Shown here: one piece after another, positions 17,460 through 24,541 of the stretch
How the letters are laid out: each line of letters opens with the position of its first letter
Numbering within the stretch: position 1 is the first letter of the stretch
NCBI GenBank assembly: GCA_947165895.1
Contig: CAMVCB010000004.1
Location: forward strand, 62,001-126,000
DNA from: an uncultured Treponema sp.
GTDB taxonomy: Bacteria; Spirochaetota; Spirochaetia; Treponematales; Treponemataceae
DNA: 64,000 nt
Direction: 5' to 3'
Notes under the pieces: generated by a model
What the model saw: the letters and a program-made list of their open reading frames with translations, nothing else
What the model was told of the DNA's origin: nothing
The model's database searches: none
Program-made: the position numbers and the translations under genes

Positions 17460-17774
17460 CTATATTAAATTAGCATAATCTCTTTTTGCATAAAAGATTC
17501 TCATTATAGATACTTCTTTCTCAATATCATCAATTAAGTACAGAGCGATATAATTTTTCTTGAAAAGAAATCGGTGATATCCTTCTGATTGTAAAACTGA
17601 ATCATTACTTAACGGATACATATAAGGATTATCTGAAATATTGTTCTTTTCTTCGAGAAATTCTTCAAGTAAACTTTCAGCAGCACTTGGATTACAAAGT
17701 TTTTCTGTAAAATAAGTTACAATTTCGGATAAATCATGCTCGGCCTTTTCCATGATTCGGATATTATAGGCCAT
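17460..17774 (-). CDS. RelE/ParE-type toxin of a type II toxin-antitoxin pair
   Basis: 104 residues, the size and pattern of the RelE/ParE superfamily: N-terminal AEHDLSEIVTYF helix, central SEGYHRFLFKKNYIALYLID strands and C-terminal VSIMRIFYAKRDYANLI, where the I-x-R-x-F-Y-x-R/K-R-D pattern is typical. Whether it cuts mRNA or poisons gyrase cannot be decided from this. It overlaps its antitoxin gene by 11 bases and is the last gene before the distal attC. Such pairs are common in chromosomal integrons, where they are thought to stabilise the array. Confidence 0.85.
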   Translation of the reverse strand: MAYNIRIMEKAEHDLSEIVTYFTEKLCNPSAAESLLEEFLEEKNNISDNPYMYPLSNDSVLQSEGYHRFLFKKNYIALYLIDDIEKEVSIMRIFYAKRDYANLI

Positions 17775-18024
17775 GATTTTTCCTTATTCTTGAAATTGCA
17801 TCTTCAACAGAAGAATACTTTCCCTGTTTCATATCCTGTTTTGCTTCTTCAAGTTTTCCATATACGTTTGCAAGGAACAGGTTCTTTTCATAAGTTTCCA
17901 TGCTCATTAAAACCATGTCTCCATATCCATTTTTTGTAACGAAAATCGGTTCTTCTTCTTCATGGCATAGAGTTGAAATGGCAGTGGTATTTTTTAAATC
18001 CCTTATAGGAACTATTCTAGGCAT
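17764..18024 (-). CDS. Phd/YefM-family antitoxin
   Basis: 86 residues. N-terminal DNA-binding region MPRIVPIRDLKNTTAIS and FVTKNGYGDMVLMSMETYE are the standard Phd/YefM motifs. The C-terminal half (LANVYGKLEEAKQDMK...) would wrap the toxin. AAGGAGAAT lies upstream of the ATG at 18024. The translational overlap with the downstream toxin gene fits autoregulated co-expression. No promoter was assigned in the 70-base gap to the acetyltransferase terminator. Confidence 0.87.
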   Translation of the reverse strand: MPRIVPIRDLKNTTAISTLCHEEEEPIFVTKNGYGDMVLMSMETYEKNLFLANVYGKLEEAKQDMKQGKYSSVEDAISRIRKNHGL

Positions 18025-18082
18025 TTGTATTCTCCTTGTGGGATTATTTTACCACGGCTTTTTATATTTTGTCTATAAAAAA

Positions 18083-18099
18083 GGCGGGCTTGACCCGCC
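18083..18099 (-). terminator. Intrinsic terminator after the GNAT cassette gene
   Basis: GGCGGG, five-base loop, CCCGCC, followed on the minus strand by six T residues (18077-18082). It separates the acetyltransferase gene from the toxin-antitoxin pair. Confidence 0.75.
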
Positions 18100-18105
18100 G
18101 TAGTT

Positions 18106-18525
18106 TTATAAAGCTTTACATAAAAACATTTCCATAGGTTGTTCATAGCCTGGAAGATTCATTACTATTCCACCACAGTCTTGATAACCAAGTTTTCTGT
18201 AAAAATGCTGTGCAGATTCATCTACTTGTGTAGATGTTAATACCATTCCATATCCTTGCTGTTTCATATCTTTTTCCCAGTGATTTATAAGTAATTTGCC
18301 ATATCCTTTTTTCTGTTCATTCCAGTCTATAAACAGTAATGTACAAAATGGCGTATTATCCCAGAAAAGATTATATCTTAATATTCCAACGGGCTTAGAA
18401 TCAACAAATAAAGCATATCCTTGTTTATCGCGTATCTTTTTTTCAAATTCTGATTCTGGTAAATGACTGTCTAACTTATACCAGAATTCTTTATCCTCGT
18501 TTTTTACATATTCTATTTGAATCAT
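18106..18525 (-). CDS. GNAT-family acetyltransferase (integron cassette)
   Basis: 139 residues. Acetyl-CoA loop is EQKKGYGKLLINHW (Q/RxxGxG/A pattern), preceded by the strand CTLLFIDW and followed by the C-terminal HFYRKLGY block typical of GNATs. The start is the ATG at 18525 with AAAGGA in front. The 11 codons upstream belong to the cassette leader. The gene begins 33 bases from the attC core box, as usual for a cassette. Acceptor substrate unknown; antibiotic-type acetylation is possible but not indicated by any specific motif. Confidence 0.8.
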   Translation of the reverse strand: MIQIEYVKNEDKEFWYKLDSHLPESEFEKKIRDKQGYALFVDSKPVGILRYNLFWDNTPFCTLLFIDWNEQKKGYGKLLINHWEKDMKQQGYGMVLTSTQVDESAQHFYRKLGYQDCGGIVMNLPGYEQPMEMFLCKAL

Positions 18526-18557
18526 TTTTTTTCCTTTCATGGCGCAGTGCGCCATCA

Positions 18558-18620
18558 ACCTAACAACTGGTTGTACCGCAGCGGGCTCGACCCGCTGTCG
18601 GCTACGAACCTTTGTTATGT
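18558..18620 (-). other. attC recombination site (between GNAT and NYN cassettes)
   Basis: Read on the minus strand: ACATAAC (18614-18620) ... GTTAGGT (18558-18564), 63 bases. Inner arms pair in order GGTT/AACC, GCCG/CGG and CAGCGGG/CCCGCTG, giving the long hairpin an integrase needs. The GTTAGGT box matches GTTRRRY exactly. The site lies 5 bases beyond the stop codon of the NYN gene. Confidence 0.85.
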
Positions 18621-18624
18621 GTTT

Positions 18625-19602
18625 TTATTTTAAAATTTTTAAGTCCGTTGCACGACCATTTTTATCTTTAGAATTATCAGCTTTTGGATTAGGTTCTTTT
18701 ATAACTAAAAAATCAACTTTCATTCCTTTTTCTAGTTTCTCTTTTTTAAATTCTGGATTGATTTCATTTCTATAAAAAAAGTAATCACCACTTTTATCAT
18801 CTGATGAAATTATACAGTAACATCCAATTCGTCTTTTTATTTTTCCTTGTTTTCTGAGCGACGCTGTATTTTCATTCTTTTCAAGTTTTTCTACAAAGAA
18901 TGTTCTTTGATTTTTTCCATCATCAGAAATTTTAAATTTATCTTCAAAAGAACTTATAAACTCAAGGGCTGTTTTCTTTCCATAATCTCTTACATTAAAG
19001 TCAGGTTTTTGTCTTAAAATTGATTCCCACATCTGAGATAACAAAACAGTATTTGTATCTTTATATAATCGAGTTGAATCGAAAGCTTTTTCCAAAAATT
19101 TTTCAATAGCAAAATCTTCAAATTCATTTGAATCCTTTTTATCTTCACTCTGTAAAAGAATATCTTCGTCGACTTCTTCTAAATCTTCAAAATATGTAAA
19201 TTCATTACAAGAATTAACCCAAATCGGTTTGCATTTTTCTTTTTCGCCAATTCCGATTACTCTTTTTCCTAATTCTCTTAATCTTAAACTTAATGAATAA
19301 TAACCATTATCTGATGCAACTAAGGCAAATATATCTATATCATCATGTTTTATTGCTAATTCTATCGCATCCATCATAACAACCTTATCAACGGCTTGTT
19401 CTTGATTATGATGAAATTGCTGAATTGCCATTATAGGAGTTTTTGAAATTTGATTTTGCCAAGATTTTGTATTTTCTACAGACCAATCTGCGTATGCTCT
19501 TTGAAATAAAATATCTCCTTTTGCAGACAAAAAAGATATAATTTCAGGTACTATTGCAGAAGGTACATTTTCTGCATCAAAAAAAACGGCAATTTTACTC
19601 AA
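18625..19602 (-). CDS. NYN-nuclease / LOTUS (OST-HTH) / cold-shock-like protein (integron cassette)
   Basis: 325 residues. Residues about 1-125 form a NYN (PIN-like) nuclease domain: KIAVFFDAENVP with the first Asp, then DIFALVASDNGYYSL with the distal Asp cluster. About 170-245 resembles a LOTUS/OST-HTH RNA-binding domain (FLEKAFDSTRL...VRDYGKKTALEFISSF). About 255-325 looks like a cold-shock OB fold (CYCIISSDDKSGDYFFY, NEI, EKGMKVDFLVIKEP). The start is most likely TTG at 19602 with AGGAG seven bases upstream. The gene ends five bases before an attC. RNA cleavage in defence or stress is a reasonable inference; target unknown. Confidence 0.7.
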   Translation of the reverse strand: MSKIAVFFDAENVPSAIVPEIISFLSAKGDILFQRAYADWSVENTKSWQNQISKTPIMAIQQFHHNQEQAVDKVVMMDAIELAIKHDDIDIFALVASDNGYYSLSLRLRELGKRVIGIGEKEKCKPIWVNSCNEFTYFEDLEEVDEDILLQSEDKKDSNEFEDFAIEKFLEKAFDSTRLYKDTNTVLLSQMWESILRQKPDFNVRDYGKKTALEFISSFEDKFKISDDGKNQRTFFVEKLEKNENTASLRKQGKIKRRIGCYCIISSDDKSGDYFFYRNEINPEFKKEKLEKGMKVDFLVIKEPNPKADNSKDKNGRATDLKILK

Positions 19603-19642
19603 TTTTAACACTCCTAAAACAAGCGCCCCAGTGCGGGCGTCC

Positions 19643-19708
19643 ACATAACTACGCACTTAAACGGTGGCGGGCGCAGACCCGACATCCGATTTGAAGTGCA
19701 TGTTATGT
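19643..19708 (-). other. attC recombination site (perfectly paired core boxes)
   Basis: Minus strand: ACATAAC (19702-19708) and GTTATGT (19643-19649) are exact complements. Inside them GCACTT/AAGTGC, CGG/CCG and CGGG/CCCG continue the stem with small offsets, as in true attC sites. It starts two bases after the stop codon of the nuclease-like gene. Confidence 0.88.
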
Positions 19709-19710
19709 GC

Positions 19711-20516
19711 TTACTTATTATTTTTTTCTAACTGTTTTACAGTAAAAACAGTAACAGAAATATTCATAACTCCAGTATCAATTAAATTTCTAATCCTTTT
19801 TGCTACTTCAACTTTTTCGCTTGGGCTTTCTGAATCAATAATTAATATTAGCTTTAATCTGTATCTATAGTTAGGAAATTTACCACTTTTAATCATGAAA
19901 TTTTGAACATTAATAGCATTTAATACAATATTATTTAGTAAAATAGCTGAGAAATGTTTATTCGGAAGATATTTGATTTCAAAAAAGTTTAATGTACCTT
20001 TTCGCTCTGCAACACCATCGAAACAGACTCTACGGTCATTAATATTGAAATATACATTTCTATCAAAATCATAACTAAAGTTTTTTTCATAATAATCAAA
20101 TACAAGATTTTCTAAGTACTCCATTTTTTCTCTACGTTCAGCAAAAGATTGATTAATTAGTTTTGGATTTACGGATGGTTTCTTTTCATTATTAGTCGTT
20201 GCGTAAATTGATTCTTGTTCTAGTTTTTCCTCTTGTTCTTTTGGAGAAGAGTACCCAAAAAAATTTTTTCATCTCTATAATCACTTAGAGCATATAATTT
20301 TTGATGATGATTTATAACTAAATATGCAAATACAAATAATACTAATACAGGAAATATTACCAAGAAAACAACAAACCACCATTTTTGCGCATTAGAAAAA
20401 ATGTCGCCAACAAGTCCAAATAGTAATGTTGCAAATCCATATATTAGTAAAATAAATAAAGCTATAATTCCCAACGGATTTCTAGATAATTTTGTGGCAC
20501 TTTCTTCAATATTCAT
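19711..20516 (-). pseudogene. Frameshifted membrane-anchored PD-(D/E)XK-nuclease-like gene (integron cassette)
   Basis: Two adjacent reading frames look like one gene. The first (20516-20220) encodes two membrane helices (GIIALFILLIYGFATLLFGL and VVFLVIFPVLVLFVFAYLVI) up to SDYRDEKIF. The second (about 20260-19711) continues GYSSPKEQEEKLEQ...AERREKMEYLENLVFDYY and has no good start until ATG 20124. Adding one T in the run of seven T (minus strand, about 20255-20262) joins them into about 268 residues. The C-terminal part contains FDGVAERKGTLNFFEIKYL, the D...ExK pattern of restriction-like nucleases. It may be a true mutation, a sequencing error at the homopolymer, or a programmed shift. Confidence 0.65.
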
Positions 20517-20533
20517 TTTTATATTCTCCTTAT

Positions 20534-20572
20534 GCGCTCTAGTGCAGGCGTCTACATAAAATAGAGTTATAT
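20534..20572 (-). other. Collapsed attC remnant and cassette leader
   Basis: The cassette leader GCGCTCTAGTGCAGGCGT (plus strand, 20534-20551) is followed by ACATAAA (20554-20560) and GTTATAT (20566-20572). Both core boxes are recognisable, but the roughly 40-base hairpin between them is gone and the box overlaps the stop codon of the next gene. Confidence 0.6.
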
Positions 20573-21814
20573 TGTTATATTTATATCGTTATTTGATGAT
20601 TTTATAAAGAATGGTGTATCGTCAACTAATAATATAATTTGAATGAAATTATTTGGAGGTAAGTTTTTCTTAATATATTCAATCCAGGCTTTAACTAATA
20701 GTTTATTATTATCTGCAAATTCGTAAAGAGTCTGGACGATAAGTATTCGTTTATTTTCATCTTGATATTTGCCATTACATTTTCTTTTTATTGCTTCAAT
20801 AATAGGTAAAGGAAATGAATCGATTAATAATTGATTATAAGTCCTGAAATCCAATGGCATGTTAGTATATCCATGTAAACTACATAAATGTCGACGAATT
20901 TTATATTCTTTTTGATCTAAAGCTAATGTGACTTCGATAATTGTATTGTCAATCTTTGCATCAAAAGGATCATCTTTTAATCCTAAGTTTATAATTGTAT
21001 CTTGCTTATATAATGAATCATTAGAATCAATATTCGCAATCTTAATTAGATAATCATAGATTGGAAGAAGTTCTTCCCTTAGAGTTTTTGTTCCTTCATT
21101 ATTTTCATATTGAAAAGCGCATGAAAATTTTAAATTTGTACGAGCTGCATTTTCTAAGTTTTTTATTTTAGAAATAAATTCCTTTATTGTATAACTTTTT
21201 TTGAAGTCAATTAAACACGTATTAGAGGGTACTTTGTAGTTTGATTCTAGACTTGTTTGTTTATTATTTTGGCGTTTTTTTTCTTCTATGTAATAAGAAT
21301 AACCAGCATAAGTCCAGGATGCAAATCCAATAAGATTGCACACCGCTTCTGTTTCAAAGTTTGCTAGTTGATTTTGTAAAAGTCTAAATTTGTTAAGAAG
21401 AGAAATAATATTATTTGAGAATTCTGTAAGAATATTACTCTTTTCTTCTGGGGCAGTTGTTTTAAATTCTAAGATAAAAATAAAGTAATCATCTTCGTTG
21501 AAAATTTCTCCCAAATATGGGACTAAATAGGGGGAAATAATATGAATATACTCTTCCATTGAAACAGAAGGAACTAAAAAACCATCTCCTCTTAATAATA
21601 GATTTGAATCTTTGTAATAAAATAGTCTGTAATTTTTGTGTTTTGAAGAAATAAATGTTTTTAAATCTTTTGAAAAATCCATGTAAGTTTCGAGCCCCAA
21701 AACAAATTGAAGCTTTTGTTTTATGCGAATAACGGAAATTCCACAGTTTGTATAAAATTGTTCTGCCATTTTAATGGCGTCTTCTCTTAATTTTTTACTA
21801 TAAAAATCAATCAT
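20567..21814 (-). CDS. Uncharacterised 415-residue protein (integron cassette)
   Basis: I do not recognise this family. It is a soluble, Asn/Lys/Ile-rich protein of 415 residues without a signal peptide or membrane helices. Possible landmarks are KFSCAFQYENNEGTKTLREELL around 230 and PFDAKIDNTIIEVTLAL near 285, the latter resembling the D...E-V-x strand order of a degraded restriction-like nuclease fold, followed by a basic KIRRHLCSLHG. Base composition is distinctly more A+T-rich than the core genes, as for other cassettes. It lies between two collapsed attC remnants and has no partner gene in its cassette. Confidence 0.6.
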   Translation of the reverse strand: MIDFYSKKLREDAIKMAEQFYTNCGISVIRIKQKLQFVLGLETYMDFSKDLKTFISSKHKNYRLFYYKDSNLLLRGDGFLVPSVSMEEYIHIISPYLVPYLGEIFNEDDYFIFILEFKTTAPEEKSNILTEFSNNIISLLNKFRLLQNQLANFETEAVCNLIGFASWTYAGYSYYIEEKKRQNNKQTSLESNYKVPSNTCLIDFKKSYTIKEFISKIKNLENAARTNLKFSCAFQYENNEGTKTLREELLPIYDYLIKIANIDSNDSLYKQDTIINLGLKDDPFDAKIDNTIIEVTLALDQKEYKIRRHLCSLHGYTNMPLDFRTYNQLLIDSFPLPIIEAIKRKCNGKYQDENKRILIVQTLYEFADNNKLLVKAWIEYIKKNLPPNNFIQIILLVDDTPFFIKSSNNDINITI

Positions 21815-21851
21815 ACTTTTATTATCATAATTATTTTTTTTCTATAACTTT

Positions 21852-21890
21852 GCGCCCCAATGCGGGCGTCCACATAAAACCTTGTTATGT
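21852..21890 (-). other. Collapsed attC remnant and cassette leader
   Basis: Plus strand: leader GCGCCCCAATGCGGGCGTCC (21852-21871), ACATAAA (21872-21878), then GTTATGT (21884-21890) after only five bases. The core boxes are present but the attC stem is deleted, so neighbouring cassettes are probably locked together. Confidence 0.65.
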
Positions 21891-21892
21891 GA

Positions 21893-22411
21893 TTATTTCT
21901 TATAATTTCTGCAAGCTTCTTCTACTTTCTTAAAATCGATTACGATTTTTCCTACAGGAAACTCTTCTTCAGATGAATTGCATTTTTTTTCATAAAGATT
22001 TTTCGCAGTTTTTTCAATTTTATCTCGGTTCTCTTTACAAAAATTATATTCAGCAAGCATAAGTAATTTATAACTAAAATCTCCCTCGTCATTGATTTTG
22101 TAAAGTGAAAGCTCGGATTCTGGCACTGGTATCATGCTGTTAAAGCGAAGAGTTCCGTACAGTTTTTCCTTATTCCGCAGATAAATTGTCGTAAGATTAT
22201 TCTTTTTGATTTTTCCATTTTCATAATCCTTGTCTTTTGGCGATGACATCGGAACAAAATATTTAAATCCATTTATTTCCGTAAGAATTCCCACATACTT
22301 TCTGTGATAAGTTCTTTCTTGTGGTTTATTTTGCATTACATGACTGTCGATTTTCAAAAGATATTCAACATAATTATCGCTTACTATGTAAAAAATATTG
22401 TCTTCTGTCAT
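21893..22411 (-). CDS. toxN: ToxN/AbiQ-family endoribonuclease toxin of a type III toxin-antitoxin system
   Basis: 172 residues, the usual ToxN length. Family blocks in order: IFYIVSDNYVEYLLKID, RKYVGILTEINGFKYFVPM, SSPK at about 63-66 (ToxN catalytic Thr/Ser-Ser-x-Lys), YGTLRFNSMIPV, YKLLMLAEYNFCKENRDKI and a final DFKKVEEACRNY. The toxin cuts RNA, including its own repeat RNA, and is held inactive by the antitoxin RNA. ATG at 22411 has TTGGAGA upstream. The RNA repeats and a terminator lie directly in front, as in ToxIN and AbiQ, so expression comes by terminator read-through. The gene ends two bases before a collapsed attC. No ToxN from an integron cassette is known to me. Confidence 0.9.
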   Translation of the reverse strand: MTEDNIFYIVSDNYVEYLLKIDSHVMQNKPQERTYHRKYVGILTEINGFKYFVPMSSPKDKDYENGKIKKNNLTTIYLRNKEKLYGTLRFNSMIPVPESELSLYKINDEGDFSYKLLMLAEYNFCKENRDKIEKTAKNLYEKKCNSSEEEFPVGKIVIDFKKVEEACRNYKK

Positions 22412-22424
22412 AATAATCTCCAAT

Positions 22425-22449
22425 AAAAAAGGCGACTATTAAAGTCGCC
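22425..22449 (-). terminator. Terminator between toxI repeats and toxN
   Basis: GGCGACT, five-base loop, AGTCGCC (22431-22449), followed on the minus strand by six T residues (22425-22430). Its place between antitoxin RNA and toxin gene is the standard type III arrangement that sets the RNA:toxin ratio. Confidence 0.88.
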
Positions 22450-22451
22450 AG

Positions 22452-22556
22452 TTAAGTTCTCCAGTTTGGGTCGGAGCGTACCCAGTTTAAGTTTTCCGCT
22501 CAGAGTCGGAACGTACTCAGTTTAAGTTTTCCACTTAGGGCAGGAATGCTCCCAAT
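22452..22556 (-). ncRNA. toxI: toxI-like antitoxin RNA: three tandem 34-36-nt repeats
   Basis: Units at 22521-22556, 22486-22520 and 22452-22485 (transcription order on the minus strand). Each unit ends in a purine-rich block (GGAAAACTTAAA or GGAGAACTTAA). Each begins with a small hairpin whose arms change together: GGG/CCC, GAGT/ACTC and GGGT/ACCC around a conserved TACGYTCCG-like loop. This covariation between repeats supports a selected RNA structure. AbiQ antitoxin has a similar 35-nt repeat in 2.8 copies (family knowledge). A promoter ends just upstream. Confidence 0.87.
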
Positions 22557-22562
22557 AATTTT

Positions 22563-22591
22563 AATATAACATTACAAGTTTATGCCGTCAA
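22563..22591 (-). promoter_or_regulatory. toxIN promoter
   Basis: On the minus strand TTGACG (22586-22591), exactly 17 bases, TATATT (22563-22568). Transcription would begin about at the first base of the first repeat. It is one of the best matches to a vegetative promoter in the window. Confidence 0.8.
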
Positions 22592-22606
22592 GTATGTTTT
22601 TTTTCA

Positions 22607-23740
22607 TTACCAGCCTAAATCAAGAACGCTCAGAGCATAATCTACATTGCAAGTTCCATAACTTGTATGTCCATATTCATCTGAGTTCCATTCATATTTC
22701 AGTTTTATGAATACTTCGCCATACCAGGTATATGACCTTGTATTATTTGTTACTTTGTATGAAGGAATTTCGTAAGAAGACTCTTCAATTTCTGGTTTTC
22801 CATATTTCTGTGTCAAATCTTTTACGGATTTATGAACAATTTCAGATACCCCTTTGTCATATTCACCTTCTGATTTATATTTTAATATATGAACCAAAGC
22901 GTTATCATTGTAATCAAATCTTATGTAATCAAAATTTTCCAAGCCGTCTACTAAATACTGCTTGCATTCAGCTTTATTTATGATTCTTGCATCTGGATAT
23001 TGAAATATTAAATCTGTTGAATTTGATTTAAATGATATTCCACCGACATCGATAGAATCAAAAGTTAGTTTTGGATTAGGAAGTTCTTGATTCTTTTCAA
23101 CTGCTGACAGTTTTTTATCAACATCAATTTCTTCTTTTTTTAGTGCATAACAATTATCACTTAAATACAAAGTCTTTTTATCGTCAGAAAATAATCCTAT
23201 TGCCACAGGATAAACTGTATCAGTATCAGAATATTTTAATAAAGTTAAAGGATTAAAATCATAAACAGGGAAATTTCCTGTTTTTTCATCAAGCAATACA
23301 TCACCTATGTTTTCCCATTTTCCATCACTTTGCAGAACTTCAAGGGAATGGTTTTCGGTGAACTTTACTTTTATATCGTCGCTGGAATATGCAGAACCCC
23401 ATATATTCTGTATGCTTTTGTTTTCCGTTGCGAAAGCAATTCCTCCGCCCATAAATAAAATTCTTCCATCATCTGATAAAAATCCGAACTCAAAATATTT
23501 GCCATCAGAAACTATAAAATTCCTGTTTTTCTTATTGACTTTCGCAATTCCGCCATCATGCCATTCACCATCAAAAAATGACTCTATTGAGTTGTCGGAA
23601 TTTATTCGGATTTTAATCCTGCTTTTATATTCTGGAGAAGGAGATTCTTCTGAATATGTACCAGCGATAGTGTATTCTTTACAACTTATGAAAGAAACTG
23701 CAACAAAAAAACTCAAGAGCGAAAATAAAACCTTTTTCAT
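22607..23740 (-). CDS. Predicted lipoprotein, unknown function (integron array)
   Basis: 377 residues. Lipoprotein signal MKKVLFSLLSFFVAVSFISC with Cys at 20. The mature part has repeated beta-rich stretches: three similar segments with the pattern 'IKIRINSDNSIESFFDGEW', 'KVKFTENHSLEVLQSDGKW' and 'LFSDDKKTLYLSDNCY', suggesting a duplicated beta-sandwich or propeller-like repeat. The C-terminal third is different (SFKSNSTDLIFQYPDA, then a SYEIPSYK block). AGGTGG precedes the ATG. It probably sits in the same large cassette as toxIN. Possibly an envelope protein; I do not recognise a family. Confidence 0.65.
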   Translation of the reverse strand: MKKVLFSLLSFFVAVSFISCKEYTIAGTYSEESPSPEYKSRIKIRINSDNSIESFFDGEWHDGGIAKVNKKNRNFIVSDGKYFEFGFLSDDGRILFMGGGIAFATENKSIQNIWGSAYSSDDIKVKFTENHSLEVLQSDGKWENIGDVLLDEKTGNFPVYDFNPLTLLKYSDTDTVYPVAIGLFSDDKKTLYLSDNCYALKKEEIDVDKKLSAVEKNQELPNPKLTFDSIDVGGISFKSNSTDLIFQYPDARIINKAECKQYLVDGLENFDYIRFDYNDNALVHILKYKSEGEYDKGVSEIVHKSVKDLTQKYGKPEIEESSYEIPSYKVTNNTRSYTWYGEVFIKLKYEWNSDEYGHTSYGTCNVDYALSVLDLGW

Positions 23741-23749
23741 TTTACCACC

Positions 23750-24019
23750 TTAATCTTTTACAAAAGGTTCATTGTTTGAGGCAAAATAATTCAAGATATT
23801 TTCAAGTGCTTTTTCTTCGCTGTCAAATGGTAAACTCCGAGGGTGCCATGTACTTGTAGCTGTTGAACTTGGCTTTTTACTATAATTAGCTTCTGCTTTG
23901 TATTTGCCGTTTTCAAATCGAATTCTTATTTCCAAATCAGATGGGACATCTTTTCCCGAAATTTTATAGCAAGATTTTGTTGGATTTTGTTCAACCTCAA
24001 ATCCATTAAGTACTCTCAT
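23750..24019 (-). CDS. Small uncharacterised protein (integron array)
   Basis: 89 residues from the ATG at 24019, preceded by GGAGG eight bases away (an upstream in-frame extension to 24034 is not needed). Acidic, beta-rich start (DVPSDLEIRIRFENGKYKAEANY) and helical end (SEEKALENILNYFASN), no signal peptide. It stops nine bases before the lipoprotein gene, so the two are likely co-transcribed from the region with the palindrome at 24040-24067. Family not recognised. Confidence 0.6.
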   Translation of the reverse strand: MRVLNGFEVEQNPTKSCYKISGKDVPSDLEIRIRFENGKYKAEANYSKKPSSTATSTWHPRSLPFDSEEKALENILNYFASNNEPFVKD

Positions 24020-24039
24020 TATATTTTCCTCCAAATTAA

Positions 24040-24067
24040 TTTTTGCCTAGTGTACAGTAGGCAAAAA
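24040..24067. promoter_or_regulatory. Perfect palindrome between the small cassette gene and the Xre gene
   Basis: TTTTTGCCTA (24040-24049), eight-base spacer GTGTACAG, TAGGCAAAAA (24058-24067). It lies directly upstream of the ribosome site of the 89-residue gene and about 145 bases upstream of the divergent Xre gene. That fits an operator for the Xre protein, or a hairpin in the leader of the minus-strand mRNA. Confidence 0.5.
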
Positions 24068-24211
24068 TTTCATTTTTAGTGTCAAATACGACCTAAAAAT
24101 TATAAATCTGTTTCCAATATACACTTTCATATGTTTAAATGCAACATTTATCTATTTTATATGTTGTAAACTGTCATTCAGAATGTCTGATTTATGCCTT
24201 AAAAATATAAT

Positions 24212-24541
24212 ATGACATCAGATGACATTCAAAAACGGCTTGGTGAAAATGTAAAGAGAATAAGAAAGAAACAAAATCTCACTCAGTTTCAGCTTGCAGA
24301 AAAAGCAGAACTTTCAGAAGAAACCGTAAAGAATATTGAACTTTCACGATGCTGGACAAGCGACAAGAATCTAGCAAAAATCACAAAGGCTTTGGGAGTG
24401 GATATTTCATTTTTATTTCTGCCTGTACAAAGTTCTTTTAATGAGGATAGCGAAAAATCAATTGTTATAAAGAAAGCGATTGCTGATAACCTAAAATCTT
24501 ATATTGATACTGTACTGAAAGATATTATTATAAAAAAATAG
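24212..24541 (+). CDS. Xre-family helix-turn-helix regulator, inverted in its cassette
   Basis: 109 residues. Classical N-terminal HTH at about 7-62: LGENVKRIRKKQNLTQFQLAEKA, ELSEETVKNIELSR and ITKALGVDISFLF. The C-terminal 35 residues are charged and could dimerise. It is the only array gene on the plus strand, pointing at attI, and its stop codon overlaps the first base of the cassette leader GCGCCCTAGTGCGGGCG. No Shine-Dalgarno site is visible, and a TATAAT touches the ATG. A regulator with its own promoter is one of the few gene types expected to survive backwards in an integron. No toxin partner is recognised. Confidence 0.8.
   Translation: MTSDDIQKRLGENVKRIRKKQNLTQFQLAEKAELSEETVKNIELSRCWTSDKNLAKITKALGVDISFLFLPVQSSFNEDSEKSIVIKKAIADNLKSYIDTVLKDIIIKK

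Noticed and set aside
22452..22556. CRISPR array
   Set aside because: The units are directly adjacent with no spacers, and the differences are compensatory changes in a hairpin; with the terminator and toxN behind them they fit toxI.
24212..24541. HipB antitoxin of a HipBA pair
   Set aside because: The HTH is of the right type but no HipA-like kinase is adjacent; the neighbours are a small unknown gene and a lipoprotein.
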